A stretch of 32,891 nucleotides of DNA from Candidatus Burkholderia humilis (GTDB taxonomy: Bacteria; Pseudomonadota; Gammaproteobacteria; Burkholderiales; Burkholderiaceae), in contig LFMX01000053.1 in the NCBI GenBank assembly GCA_001184405.1, positions 1 through 32,891 of the forward strand, written 5' to 3'. A model generated the notes under the pieces. It was not told where the DNA came from, did not search any database, and saw only the letters and a program-made list of their open reading frames with translations. The position numbers were made by a program, and so were the translations under genes. Below, one piece after another: positions 25,330-32,891 of the stretch; positions within the stretch are counted from its first letter, which is position 1, and each line of letters begins with the position of its first letter.

Positions 25330-25359
25330 GGGCATTGGTTGGCTTTTGTTGGGCATCAA

Positions 25360-25570
25360 ACGTGCTGCTAATCGACCGGGCGAGAAAATAGAGTGAATTA
25401 ACTTCGGGTAACTACCAATAAATGTGCTTTATATCAGCTTAATTGCGAAGCTGCCGCCAGCCCTCGTTTTGTGGTGTTAAGCTTGACTCCCACTTTTTTG
25501 AAGCCGCACACCAGCGCGCTAAAAGCAAAAACGGTGAGCGCATATAGCGGAAAACACGGTATTCCGTCAG
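25360..25570. other. Unexplained DNA upstream of truncated pckG
   Basis: No gene is recognised. This region holds the leader of the minus-strand dehydrogenase, and directly next to the pckG remnant about 130 bases (25435-25570) that do not resemble the missing pckG 5' end. In several frames it codes without a match, for example a minus-strand tail ending near 25436. It may be inserted or rearranged DNA at the deletion point. Confidence 0.4.
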
Positions 25571-27160
25571 GAGACAGATTTGTTCGGAACGTCGCGAAGA
25601 TGCAGGACCGACCAATAACTGGATCGAACCGCAGGAAATGCGCATGATGCTCGACGGCCTGTTCGATGGCTGCATGCGCGGCCGCACGATGTACGTCGTG
25701 CCGTTCTCGATGGGCCCGCTCGATTTGCCGATCGCGCATGTCGGCGTGGAGTTGTCGGACAGTCCGTATGTGGTCACGAACATGCGCATCATGACGCGCA
25801 TGGGCCGCGCCGTGTACGACGTGCTCGGCGATGACGGCGAATTCGTGCCGTGCGTGCATTCGGTCGGCGCGCCGCTCGTCGATGGCCGCAAGGACGTCGC
25901 GTGGCCCTGCAACGACACGAAGTACATCGTGCATTTCCCGGAAAAGCGCGAGATCTGGAGCTTCGGCTCGGGCTACGGCAGCAACGCGCTGCTCGGCAAG
26001 AAGTGCTCGCGCTGCGCATTACATCGACGATGGGACGCGACGAAGGCTGGCTCGCCGAACACATGCTGATTCTCGGCGTGACCTCGCCGCAGGGACGCAA
26101 GTATCACGTCGCGGCGGCGTTTCCGTCGGCCTGCGGCAAGCCCAATTTTGCGATGCTGATTCCGCCGCAGGACATGAACGGCTGGAAGGTGACGACCATC
26201 GGCGACGACATCGCGTGGATCAAGCCGGGCCGCGACGGGCGTCTCTACGCGATCAATCCGGAAGCGGGCTACTTCGGCGTCGCGCCGGGCACGAGCGAAA
26301 AGACCAACTTCAACGCGATGGCCACGCTCAAGGAAAACGTCATCTTCACGAACGTCGCGCTGACCGACGACGGCGACGTCTGGTGGGAAGGCATGACGGA
26401 CACGCCGCCTGTGTATCTCATCGACTGGCAGGGGCGCGACTGGACGCCGGGTATCGCGAAGGAAACGGGCGCGAAGGCCGCGCATCCGAATGCGCGCTTC
26501 ACGGCGCCGGCATCGCAATGTCCTTCGATCGATGCCGACTGGGAGAACCCCGCGGGCGTGCCGATCGACGCGTTCATCTTCGGCGGACGCCGCTCGAACA
26601 TCGTGCCGCTCGTGACCGAAGCGCGCGACTGGAAGGAAGGCGTGTACATGGCCGCGACGATGGGCTCGGAAACCACCGCTGCTGCCGCCGGTCAACAAGG
26701 CGTGGTGCGCCGCGATCCGTTCGCCATGCTGCTGTTCTGCGGTTACAACATGAACGACTATTTCGGCCACTGGCTGAAGATGGGCGAGAAACTCGACGCG
26801 ATGAGCGCGAAATCGCCGAAGTTCTTCTGTGTGAACTGGTTCCGCAAGGGCGATGACGGTAAGTTCGTGTGGCCGGGCTTCGGCGAAAACATGCGCGTGC
26901 TGAACTGGATGATCGGGCGCATCGAAGGCACGGCGGCGGGTGAGGAGCACGCGTTCGGCATATCGCCGCGTTACGACGATATCGACTGGGGCGGTTTGGG
27001 CTTCTCGCGCGAGCAGTTCGAGCAGGTCATTTCCGTCAACGATTCGCTCTGGCGCGACGAATTGGCGCTGCACGACGAGCTTTTCACGAAGCTCAAGCAA
27101 GGTTTACCCGTTGCGCTGCCGGAAGCCAAAGCCGGCATGGAAAAACGTCTGGCCGCCTGA
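25571..27160 (+). pseudogene. pckG: Phosphoenolpyruvate carboxykinase (GTP), 5'-truncated and frameshifted
   Basis: PckG converts oxaloacetate and GTP to PEP, the first step of gluconeogenesis. Recognisable sequence begins at about 25571 with [20 protein letters not shown], so some 70-80 N-terminal residues are missing, including a PEP-binding Arg. It continues [20 protein letters not shown] and [20 protein letters not shown] to GKKC, where one T is lost (about 26006), then in the next frame [20 protein letters not shown] to the normal C-terminus at 27160. The P-loop reads [13 protein letters not shown] where the family has GKT: the Thr that binds metal and nucleotide is Pro (CCC, 26141-26143). 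Truncation, shift and substitution together mean no activity. Confidence 0.9.
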
Positions 27161-27190
27161 TTAGCGTGATCGGTTAAATCAATCCCCAAT

Positions 27191-27220
27191 AACGGGCCCG
27201 CGCGGCGGCGGGTCCGTTTT
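27191..27220 (+). terminator. Terminator behind pckG
   Basis: AACGGGCCCGC and GCGGGTCCGTT pair over 11 bp (one G-T) and are followed by TTT. It lies 30 bases past the pckG stop on the plus strand. Between it and lysR (27221-27472) no gene is seen; the lysR promoter must be there. Confidence 0.75.
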
Positions 27221-27472
27221 GACTGCCACTAACCCGTCAAAATTGACGCGGCAAGCCTTTCCAAAATTTCACGGCACGCATCAATCGCGGCGAATCGTTG
27301 TGCATCGAACAACAATCAGTGATCTTTCGCCGCCGTAAGCCGTCCTTTACGGCGAAATTTCTCGGAAAATCGCTGTCTCTCCGCAACTTCTGCACGAATC
27401 TCTGAGTCTTAAGATAATTCTGAATTGTTTTGCAGCAGAATTTAGAAGCCGCTTTGCGGCAGGAGTTGTCTC

Positions 27473-28440
27473 ATGGATCATTTGCAGTCGATGAGAGTGT
27501 TTGTCCGTGTCGCCGATCTGGGCAGTTTCGCCCGGGCCGCGAGCGCGATGGACATCTCGAACGCGGTGGCGACGCGCCACGTGGCGGATCTCGAAGGCCG
27601 CCTCGGCACGCGTCTGCTCAATCGCACGACGCGCAGTCTTTCGCTCACGGAATCCGGTCAGGTTTATCTGGAGCGCGCAAGGCAGATTCTCGACGAGCTC
27701 GAAGATGTCGAACAGATGGTCGTCGCGCGTAACCATGAACCGCTCGGCTCGTTGCGGATCGTCGCGCCCGTGGTGTTCGGTTTGCATAATCTCGCGCCCG
27801 TGTTGCAGACGTATGCGCAGCGCTATCCGAAAGTCGTGCCCGATGTGACGCTCGTCGATCGTCAGGTCGATCTGGTGGAAGAAGGTTTCGATGTCGGCAT
27901 CGTGATCGCGCGTCAGGTGAAGAGCGCGAGCGTCGTCACGCGCCGTCTGACGACCGGTTGCATGACCGTGTGCGCCACGCCCGCGTATCTCGAAAAGCAC
28001 GGCACGCCGACGCGTCCGGAACACTTGCTCGAGCATCCGTGCCTGAGCCTGCCGTCCGAATATTGGGGCGATGAACGCGTGTTCACCGGTCCGGACGGCG
28101 AAGTGCGCGTGCGTCCGCAGAACGTGATCATCGCGAACAACACGGAAATGCTGCGGCAGTTTGCGCTGCTGGGCATGGGCATCGCGATTTTGCCGAGCTA
28201 TCTGATCAGCAACGATACGACGCGCGGCCAGCTCGTGTGCTTGCTCACGGATTTCCAGTTGCCGCAGGTCGAGATCAACGTCGCGTATCCGAGCCGCCGC
28301 CATTTGCCGGCGAAGGTGCGCACGTTCATCGATCATCTGGTCGAGCATTTCAGCCAGACGCCGAATCATCAGCTTGGCGAGCAATGGCTGCGCGACGGGC
28401 CTTGCCCGGGCGTGTCGCCGTTCGATCACCACGCCGATGA
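27473..28440 (+). CDS. LysR-family transcriptional regulator, 3' end uncertain
   Basis: ATG 27473 with AGGAG at 27462-27466. The N-terminal winged helix (MDHLQSMRVFVRVADLGSFA; SNAVATRHVADLEGRLGTRL; TRSLSLTESGQVYLERA) is followed by the effector-binding domain (LGSLRIVAPVVFGLHNLAPV; VDLVEEGFDVGIVIA; MGIAILPSYLISN), ending with FIDHLVEHFSQTP at about residue 301. In this frame no stop occurs before the terminator at 28545; the frame stays open to 30067, antisense to topB. The family-like part ends near 28390; TGA 28438-28440 in another frame is one candidate for the original stop after a shift. The DNA-binding and effector domains look intact. The gene faces topB convergently. Target unknown. 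Confidence 0.8.
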
Positions 28441-28544
28441 AAACGCCGAACGCGAGCATTCGATGGAGCCGAAGGTGTCGAAGTCGTCGCCGTACTCACG
28501 CGCGCGTGCCTGCACCGTCGCCGTTTTAAAACACGCTGCGCCAG

Positions 28545-28576
28545 AAAAAAAGCCCGCTAAGCGGGCTTTTTCTTTT
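28545..28576. terminator. Bidirectional terminator between lysR and topB
   Basis: A-tract, GCCCGC, TAA, GCGGGC, then TTTTTCTTTT. The stem extends through the A and T tracts, so it can end both the lysR transcript (plus) and the topB transcript (minus). It ends 22 bases from the topB stop. Confidence 0.88.
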
Positions 28577-28597
28577 CTACGCTGCCGGACGACGAAA

Positions 28598-31255
28598 TCA
28601 GCTCGTCTTCTTGGCCGCGGTTTTTTTAGCCGCAACCTTCTTCGCAGCGGGCGCTTTCTTCGAGGTGACCATCTTCGTCGCGGGCTTGGCGCGCGTGGTC
28701 TTCGCGGTGACGTCGCTATCGCCATCGTCCGCGCCTTCCGCTGCTTCCGGCGATGCCGCCGCGCCGCGTTTTGCCGCCGTCTTCGCGCCCGGTTTGGCTT
28801 CCTTCTTCTCGAATTCGAAGCCGATCTTGCCGTCCGGCTGCTTCACGAGAAACGCCTTGAAGTTGCGCCCGGTGCGCGACGACTTGAAGTTCGTCAGCAG
28901 ATCTGTGCGTCCTTCGCCGAGCAGCTTTTCCATCTGCTCGCGCGCGATTTCCTGTTGAAGAATGACCTTGCCCGACCGGAAATCGCAGGTTTTCGGATTC
29001 GCGACCGAGTTCTCGCACACGTAGCTCATGCCGTGCTCGAACACGCGCGACTGACACTTCGGACACTTGCCGACCGGCGTCTGCTCGGAGAAATCGGGCG
29101 GTTCGCCGTCGTCGACGCCGGTGTCCTGGCCGAAATCGAATTCGAGCTTGAAGTTCTTGATTTCGTCATTGAGCACGAGCTTCAGAATGGCGGAGAACGG
29201 ACGGCCCATCTTGCTGCGGAAACCCGACAGCGGTCCGATCGTCTTCTCGCGCAACAACTCTTCGACTTCCGGAATTTCGAACTGACGTCCGCCCGGAATC
29301 TTCGAAATGGAGAATTCGCACTTCGTGCAAGCAAAGCGCCGATAGTTCTCCTTCACCTGCGCGCCGCAATGCGGGCACGGCGTTGCGAGCGTGGCGTAAT
29401 CGCCGGGAATCGTGTCGGAATCGTACTCCTTCGCGCGTTTCACGATGGTCTGCGTCATGCGCGCGATTTCCTGCATGAACGCATCGCGATGCAGACTGCC
29501 GCGCTCCATCTGCGACAGCTTGTGTTCCCACTGGCCGGTCAGTTCCGGCGCGGTCAGTTCCTCGACACCGAGTCCGCGCAGCAGCGTCATCAACTGGAAG
29601 GCCTTGGCCGTCGGAATCAGCTCGCGGCCTTCGCGCACCATGTACTTTTCGCCGAGCAGCCCTTCGATGATCGCCGCGCGCGTCGCCGGCGTGCCGAGAC
29701 CTTTCGCGGCCATCGCGTCGCGCAGTTCTTCGTCTTCGACGAGCTTGCACGCGCCTTCCATCGCCGAGAGCAGCGACGCTTCGTTGTAGCGCGCGGGCGG
29801 CTTGGTCACGAGACCGTGGGCCTCGACCTTTTCGACATCGACCTTTTCGTCTTTCTGCATTGGCACGAGATTGCCGTCTTCGCCCGCCGCTTCGCGGCCG
29901 TAGACCTGCAACCAGCCCGGCTCGACGAGCACCTTGCCTTCCGTCTTGAAGTGATGCCCCGAGACTTCGGTGATCCGCGTCGTCACCAGATATTCGGCCG
30001 CCGGGAAAAACACCGACAGGAAGCGCTTCACGATGAGGTCGTACAGCTTCTGCTCCGGCTCGGATAGCGCTTTCGGCGCTTGCAGCGTCGGGATGATGGC
30101 GAAGTGGTCGCTGATCTTCGAGTTATCGAAGATGCGCTTGTTCGGCTTCACCCAGCCCTTGTCGAGCACTTGCTTGGCGAACGGCAGATAGTTGTTGCTT
30201 TCCTTGAGCATGGTGAGCGTTTCCTTCACCGTGCCCATATAGTCTTCCGGCAGCGCGCGCGAATCCGTACGCGGATACGTCAGCACCTTGTGCTTTTCGT
30301 ACAGTGCCTGCGTGAGACCGAGCGTGTTCTTGGCCGAAAAGCCGAAGCGGCTGTTGGCCTCACGCTGCAAGCTGGTCAGATCGAACAGAAGCGGCGACAT
30401 TTGCGTCGACGGTTTCGATTCCTCCGCCACCGTGCCGGTCTTGCCGCGGCACGCCGCAACGATCGATTCCGCCGCCGCGAGACTCCACAAGCGCGAATCG
30501 CGCTGCTCGGGATCGTTCTCGACACGCTTGAATTTCGGATCGAACCAGCGGCCTTCGTAAATGCCTTTCGCCGCGATGAATTCGCCTCGCACTTCCCAGT
30601 AATCGCGTGGCACGAAACGGCGGATTCTTTCCTCACGTTCGACGACGATCGACAACGTTGGCGTCTGAACGCGACCGACGGTTGTCAGGAAGAAGCCGCC
30701 GCCCTTGCTGTTGAACGCGGTCATCGCACGCGTTCCGTTGATGCCGACGAGCCAGTCGGCTTCCGAGCGGCAACGCGCGGCGTCGGCGAGCGGCTGCATG
30801 TCGGCGTCGCTGCGCAGGTTCGCGAAGCCTTCGCGGATGGCGGCAGGCGTCATCGATTGCAGCCAGAGGCGCTGGACCGGCTGCTTCGCTTTGGCGTGCT
30901 GCGCGATCAGGCGGAAAATCAGCTCGCCTTCGCGCCCCGCGTCGCATGCGTTGATCAGTCGGTCGATGTCCTTGCGTTTGAGCAGCTTGGTCAGGAGCTT
31001 CAGACGCGACTCGCTTTTCGCAATCGGGTTCAGATCGAAATGCGGCGGGATGACCGGCAGATTCGCGAAGCTCCACTTACCGCGCTTGACGTCGTACTCT
31101 TCTGGCACGGCGATTTCCAGCAAGTGGCCGACCGCGGACGAGAGCACGTAGTCGTCGCTCTCGTAGTACTCGTCATGCTTGGTGAAGCCGCCCAGCGCTC
31201 GCGCGATGTCGTTCGCGACGGAAGGCTTCTCAGCGATGATCAGGGCTTTGGACAT
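28598..31255 (-). CDS. topB: DNA topoisomerase III
   Basis: 885 residues from ATG 31255. A type IA topoisomerase that decatenates DNA through single-strand passage. TOPRIM domain with Glu9 (IIAEKPSVAND) and the metal-binding DAGREGE at 105-111; active-site Tyr327 in LTYPRTDSRALPEDY; GVEELTAPELTGQWEHKL in domain IV. After residue about 620 two zinc-ribbon units follow (CPHCGAQ...CTKC; CPKCQSRVFEHG...C), then a Lys/Ala-rich tail (KKAPAAKKVAAKKTAAKK). It is longer than E. coli TopB (653 aa) because of these C-terminal additions, as usual in Burkholderiales. It is uninterrupted, in contrast to most neighbours, suggesting it is under selection. Confidence 0.95.
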   Translation of the reverse strand: MSKALIIAEKPSVANDIARALGGFTKHDEYYESDDYVLSSAVGHLLEIAVPEEYDVKRGKWSFANLPVIPPHFDLNPIAKSESRLKLLTKLLKRKDIDRLINACDAGREGELIFRLIAQHAKAKQPVQRLWLQSMTPAAIREGFANLRSDADMQPLADAARCRSEADWLVGINGTRAMTAFNSKGGGFFLTTVGRVQTPTLSIVVEREERIRRFVPRDYWEVRGEFIAAKGIYEGRWFDPKFKRVENDPEQRDSRLWSLAAAESIVAACRGKTGTVAEESKPSTQMSPLLFDLTSLQREANSRFGFSAKNTLGLTQALYEKHKVLTYPRTDSRALPEDYMGTVKETLTMLKESNNYLPFAKQVLDKGWVKPNKRIFDNSKISDHFAIIPTLQAPKALSEPEQKLYDLIVKRFLSVFFPAAEYLVTTRITEVSGHHFKTEGKVLVEPGWLQVYGREAAGEDGNLVPMQKDEKVDVEKVEAHGLVTKPPARYNEASLLSAMEGACKLVEDEELRDAMAAKGLGTPATRAAIIEGLLGEKYMVREGRELIPTAKAFQLMTLLRGLGVEELTAPELTGQWEHKLSQMERGSLHRDAFMQEIARMTQTIVKRAKEYDSDTIPGDYATLATPCPHCGAQVKENYRRFACTKCEFSISKIPGGRQFEIPEVEELLREKTIGPLSGFRSKMGRPFSAILKLVLNDEIKNFKLEFDFGQDTGVDDGEPPDFSEQTPVGKCPKCQSRVFEHGMSYVCENSVANPKTCDFRSGKVILQQEIAREQMEKLLGEGRTDLLTNFKSSRTGRNFKAFLVKQPDGKIGFEFEKKEAKPGAKTAAKRGAAASPEAAEGADDGDSDVTAKTTRAKPATKMVTSKKAPAAKKVAAKKTAAKKTS

Positions 31256-31429
31256 GACTCTATATGGTTGGGAACGGGCAGCAGCGCCAGTTTGGGCTGC
31301 TTTAACGCCCGCTTTATAGCACAGGCTTTGAGCCGTGCGCGCCGCAGCACGAATTGGGCCGCAGGGCGCGACGGCGCGCGACAGGCGTTTCGAATCACGA
31401 AAAACGCATGTTTTATGCGCTTTTTGCGT

Positions 31430-31807
31430 TTATGCAGTAGCAAGCGCCGGGCGCAGTTTTGGCGCGCCGACCATGTTCGGCAGCGCGGTGAGATTCGTCA
31501 GCATGCGCTCGACAATCGACGCCTGCGGCAGCACGGTGCCGAAGAACCGCGTCGTCACGGCATCCTCGATCAAGATGGTCGGGAAATTTTCGACATCGAG
31601 ATCATCGAAACGATCGGCGTGATTTTCGATATCGATCCACGCGAAGCAGATTTCCAGATGCGCGTCCGCAAGCTTGTTGAAACCTTCGCGATACTCGCGG
31701 CAGGTTCCGCACCATTCGGCGCACAGGCAGGCGACGAAAAGCGTGCCGGGCGCGGCGAGGCGCTCGGTGATGGCATCGACGTCGGTATCGAGATTCAGCG
31801 CGGGCAT
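31430..31807 (-). CDS. Thioredoxin-like protein
   Basis: 125 residues. LFVACLCAEWCGTCREYREG contains the redox motif Cys33-Gly-Thr-Cys36, the CxxC of the thioredoxin fold; Thr in place of the Pro of classical thioredoxins should make it more oxidising. The cis-Pro loop is at VENFPTILIED. No signal peptide is seen, so it is cytoplasmic. It lies between dprA and topB on the same strand, with 50 bases to dprA and 174 to topB, and may be co-transcribed with them. It appears intact; reaction partners are unknown. Confidence 0.85.
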   Translation of the reverse strand: MPALNLDTDVDAITERLAAPGTLFVACLCAEWCGTCREYREGFNKLADAHLEICFAWIDIENHADRFDDLDVENFPTILIEDAVTTRFFGTVLPQASIVERMLTNLTALPNMVGAPKLRPALATA

Positions 31808-31857
31808 GGCGTTGTCAGCAAATTCGTGATTTTTCGCGAATGTAGCATGGCCGAACG

Positions 31858-32891
31858 TCAGGAGCGCTTGACGGCCGTGTAGCGCCCGCCCGGCAATACC
31901 GCGATGCAGCCCGCCAATTCCAGTTGCAGCAGCGCCGACTGGAGCGCGGCTGAATCCATTTCGGTGCGTATCGCGAGAATTTCAAGCGTGGCGGGCGAGT
32001 GGCCCAGGGCGGCCGAGGATGCGCGCGTCGCCTTGCGAGCCTGCTTCCGCCACGCGTGCCGATGCCCATGACGCGCTCGCCGGTTTCGGCGCGCCGCGCT
32101 TCTTTTTGCGCACGTAGCCGAATTCCTCGAGCACATCATCCGGTGTTTCGACGAGTTTCGCGCCCTGCTTCAACATGCGATGACAGCCCCTGCGACAACG
32201 GTGCGTGAATCGAGCCGGGAATCGCGAATACATCGCGCCCCATTTCGTTGGCGAGCCGCGCGGTGATCAGCGAGCCGGAGCGCATCGCACACGATCAGCA
32301 CGCTGCTCGACAAGCCCGCGATCAGCCGATTGCGCTGCGGAAAGTTCGCCGATCGCGCAGGCGTGCCCAGTGGCCATTCGGACAACAGCGCGCCTTTGCG
32401 AGCGATCTGATGCGCCAGATCGTGATTGGTCGCCGGACACACGAGGTCCAGCCCCGTGCCGACCACGGCGATCGTTCCGCCGCCACAATCCAGCGCCCCG
32501 CGATGCGCCGCTGCATCGATTCCGATCGCCAATCCCGACACGACGACGAGTCCCGCCTGCGAGATGGCGCGCGAATCGGCGTGCGTCCTCCGTGCCTTGC
32601 GGCGTCGCGTGCCGGCTACCGACAATCGCAACCGAGCGCGACTGCAACACGTCGCGCCGGCCTTTGAGATACAGCAGCGGCGGCGGATCGGGCATGGTGA
32701 GCAGCGCTTGCGGATAGTCGGCACCGGCGAGCGTGAGAATGTGATTGCCCGGCTGCGACGCCCAATCGGCGACGTCATCGAGATAGCGCTCGAAACCGTT
32801 CCCTTCGATCTCGCCGGGCGGCGCGCGCACCGCCTTCGCCGCTGCATCGCCCGCAACGGACGAAAGCGCCGCGAAGCTCTCGGCAAGCACG
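31858..32891 (-). pseudogene. dprA: DNA-processing protein DprA, frameshifted, partial at the right edge
   Basis: DprA loads RecA onto incoming single-stranded DNA in natural transformation. From the right edge: GNHILTLAGADYPQALLTMP, PPPLLYLKGRRDVL, then the Rossmann start VAIVGSRHATPQGTEDARRF. After a shift near 32560: GLVVVSGLAIGIDAAAHRGA, TIAVVGTGLDLVCPATNHDL, FPQRNRLIAGLSSSVLIVCD. After another near 32280: SGSLITARLANEMGRDVFAI and PGSIHAPLSQG. After more near 32190 and 32060: CHRMLKQGAKLVETPDDVLE and the winged-helix end LQLELAGCIAVLPGGRYTAV, stop at 31858. At least four shifts rule out a product. The 5' end is outside the window. Confidence 0.88.

Noticed and set aside
25973..27100. 375-residue minus-strand ORF opposite pckG
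   Set aside because: Mirror of strongly conserved PEPCK codons; no domain of its own.
28441..30067. C-terminal 500+ residues of the open frame following the LysR domain as a fusion protein
   Set aside because: It lies behind a strong terminator and antisense to topB; the residues resemble other antisense translations.
30080..31882. 600-residue plus-strand ORF opposite topB and the thioredoxin gene
   Set aside because: The translation is Arg-rich and featureless, while the minus strand has intact TopB with all motifs.
1..32891. CRISPR array or complete insertion sequence
   Set aside because: No regularly spaced direct repeats, and no transposase with paired terminal inverted repeats could be found by eye; the palindromes at 13.8-14.8 kb are irregularly spaced.

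Overview
The window reads as chromosomal DNA of a Burkholderia sensu lato species (Burkholderia, Caballeronia or Paraburkholderia type). The evidence is high GC, protein sequences typical of that group (TopB with a Lys/Ala-rich tail, the CsgG / DUF4810 / DUF799 lipoprotein trio, GTP-type PEP carboxykinase, LysR next to topB), and the order dprA - thioredoxin - topB - lysR. Its outstanding property is decay. Most recognisable genes carry frameshifts, in-frame stops, small internal deletions or lost catalytic residues, while a minority (topB, the thioredoxin-like gene, the D-2-hydroxyacid dehydrogenase, two lipoproteins, mobC, several small island genes) look intact. Stops made by base substitution and deletions of whole motifs point to real pseudogenisation, as in reductively evolving symbionts such as leaf-nodule 'Candidatus Burkholderia'. 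Indel sequencing error may add to it. The organism assignment is inference.

Layout. 1-4132: partial AraC/GyrI-like regulator (-), frameshifted zinc-ribbon protein, broken dbpA, broken DHA2-type MFS exporter (-), frameshifted DUF488 gene. 4275-7303: remnant of a glycosyltransferase cluster, namely a TPR/GT41 O-GlcNAc-transferase-like pseudogene, a DUF5672 protein and the C-terminal end of a GT9-like enzyme. 7483-9287 (-): three-gene lipoprotein operon (csgG-like, DUF4810, DUF799), with a terminator at its end.

9581-22536: a 12.9-kb integrated element in tRNA-Lys(CTT), bounded by a 47-bp direct repeat (9581-9627 and 22490-22536). Next to the intact tRNA lies a dead tyrosine integrase. The element also holds a gene of unknown function, an AlpA-like HTH gene, two overlapping genes that may serve replication, a broken VirB6/TrbL gene, palindromic repeats with a RelB/StbD-like antitoxin whose toxin is truncated by a repeat copy, a MobC gene without relaxase, a frameshifted lipoprotein, an XseA-like pseudogene, and a ruined AAA-ATPase + S8 subtilase pair that looks like a phage-defence module. 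It appears to be the residue of an integrative conjugative or mobilisable element that can no longer excise or transfer.

22566-32891: chromosomal genes resume with the tRNA-Lys promoter, a broken hotdog thioesterase, a patatin-like gene lacking its Asp motif, an OsmC-like gene with an internal deletion, an intact D-2-hydroxyacid dehydrogenase (-), a 5'-truncated pckG, a LysR gene without a clear stop, and topB, a thioredoxin-like gene and frameshifted dprA on the minus strand, the last running off the right edge.
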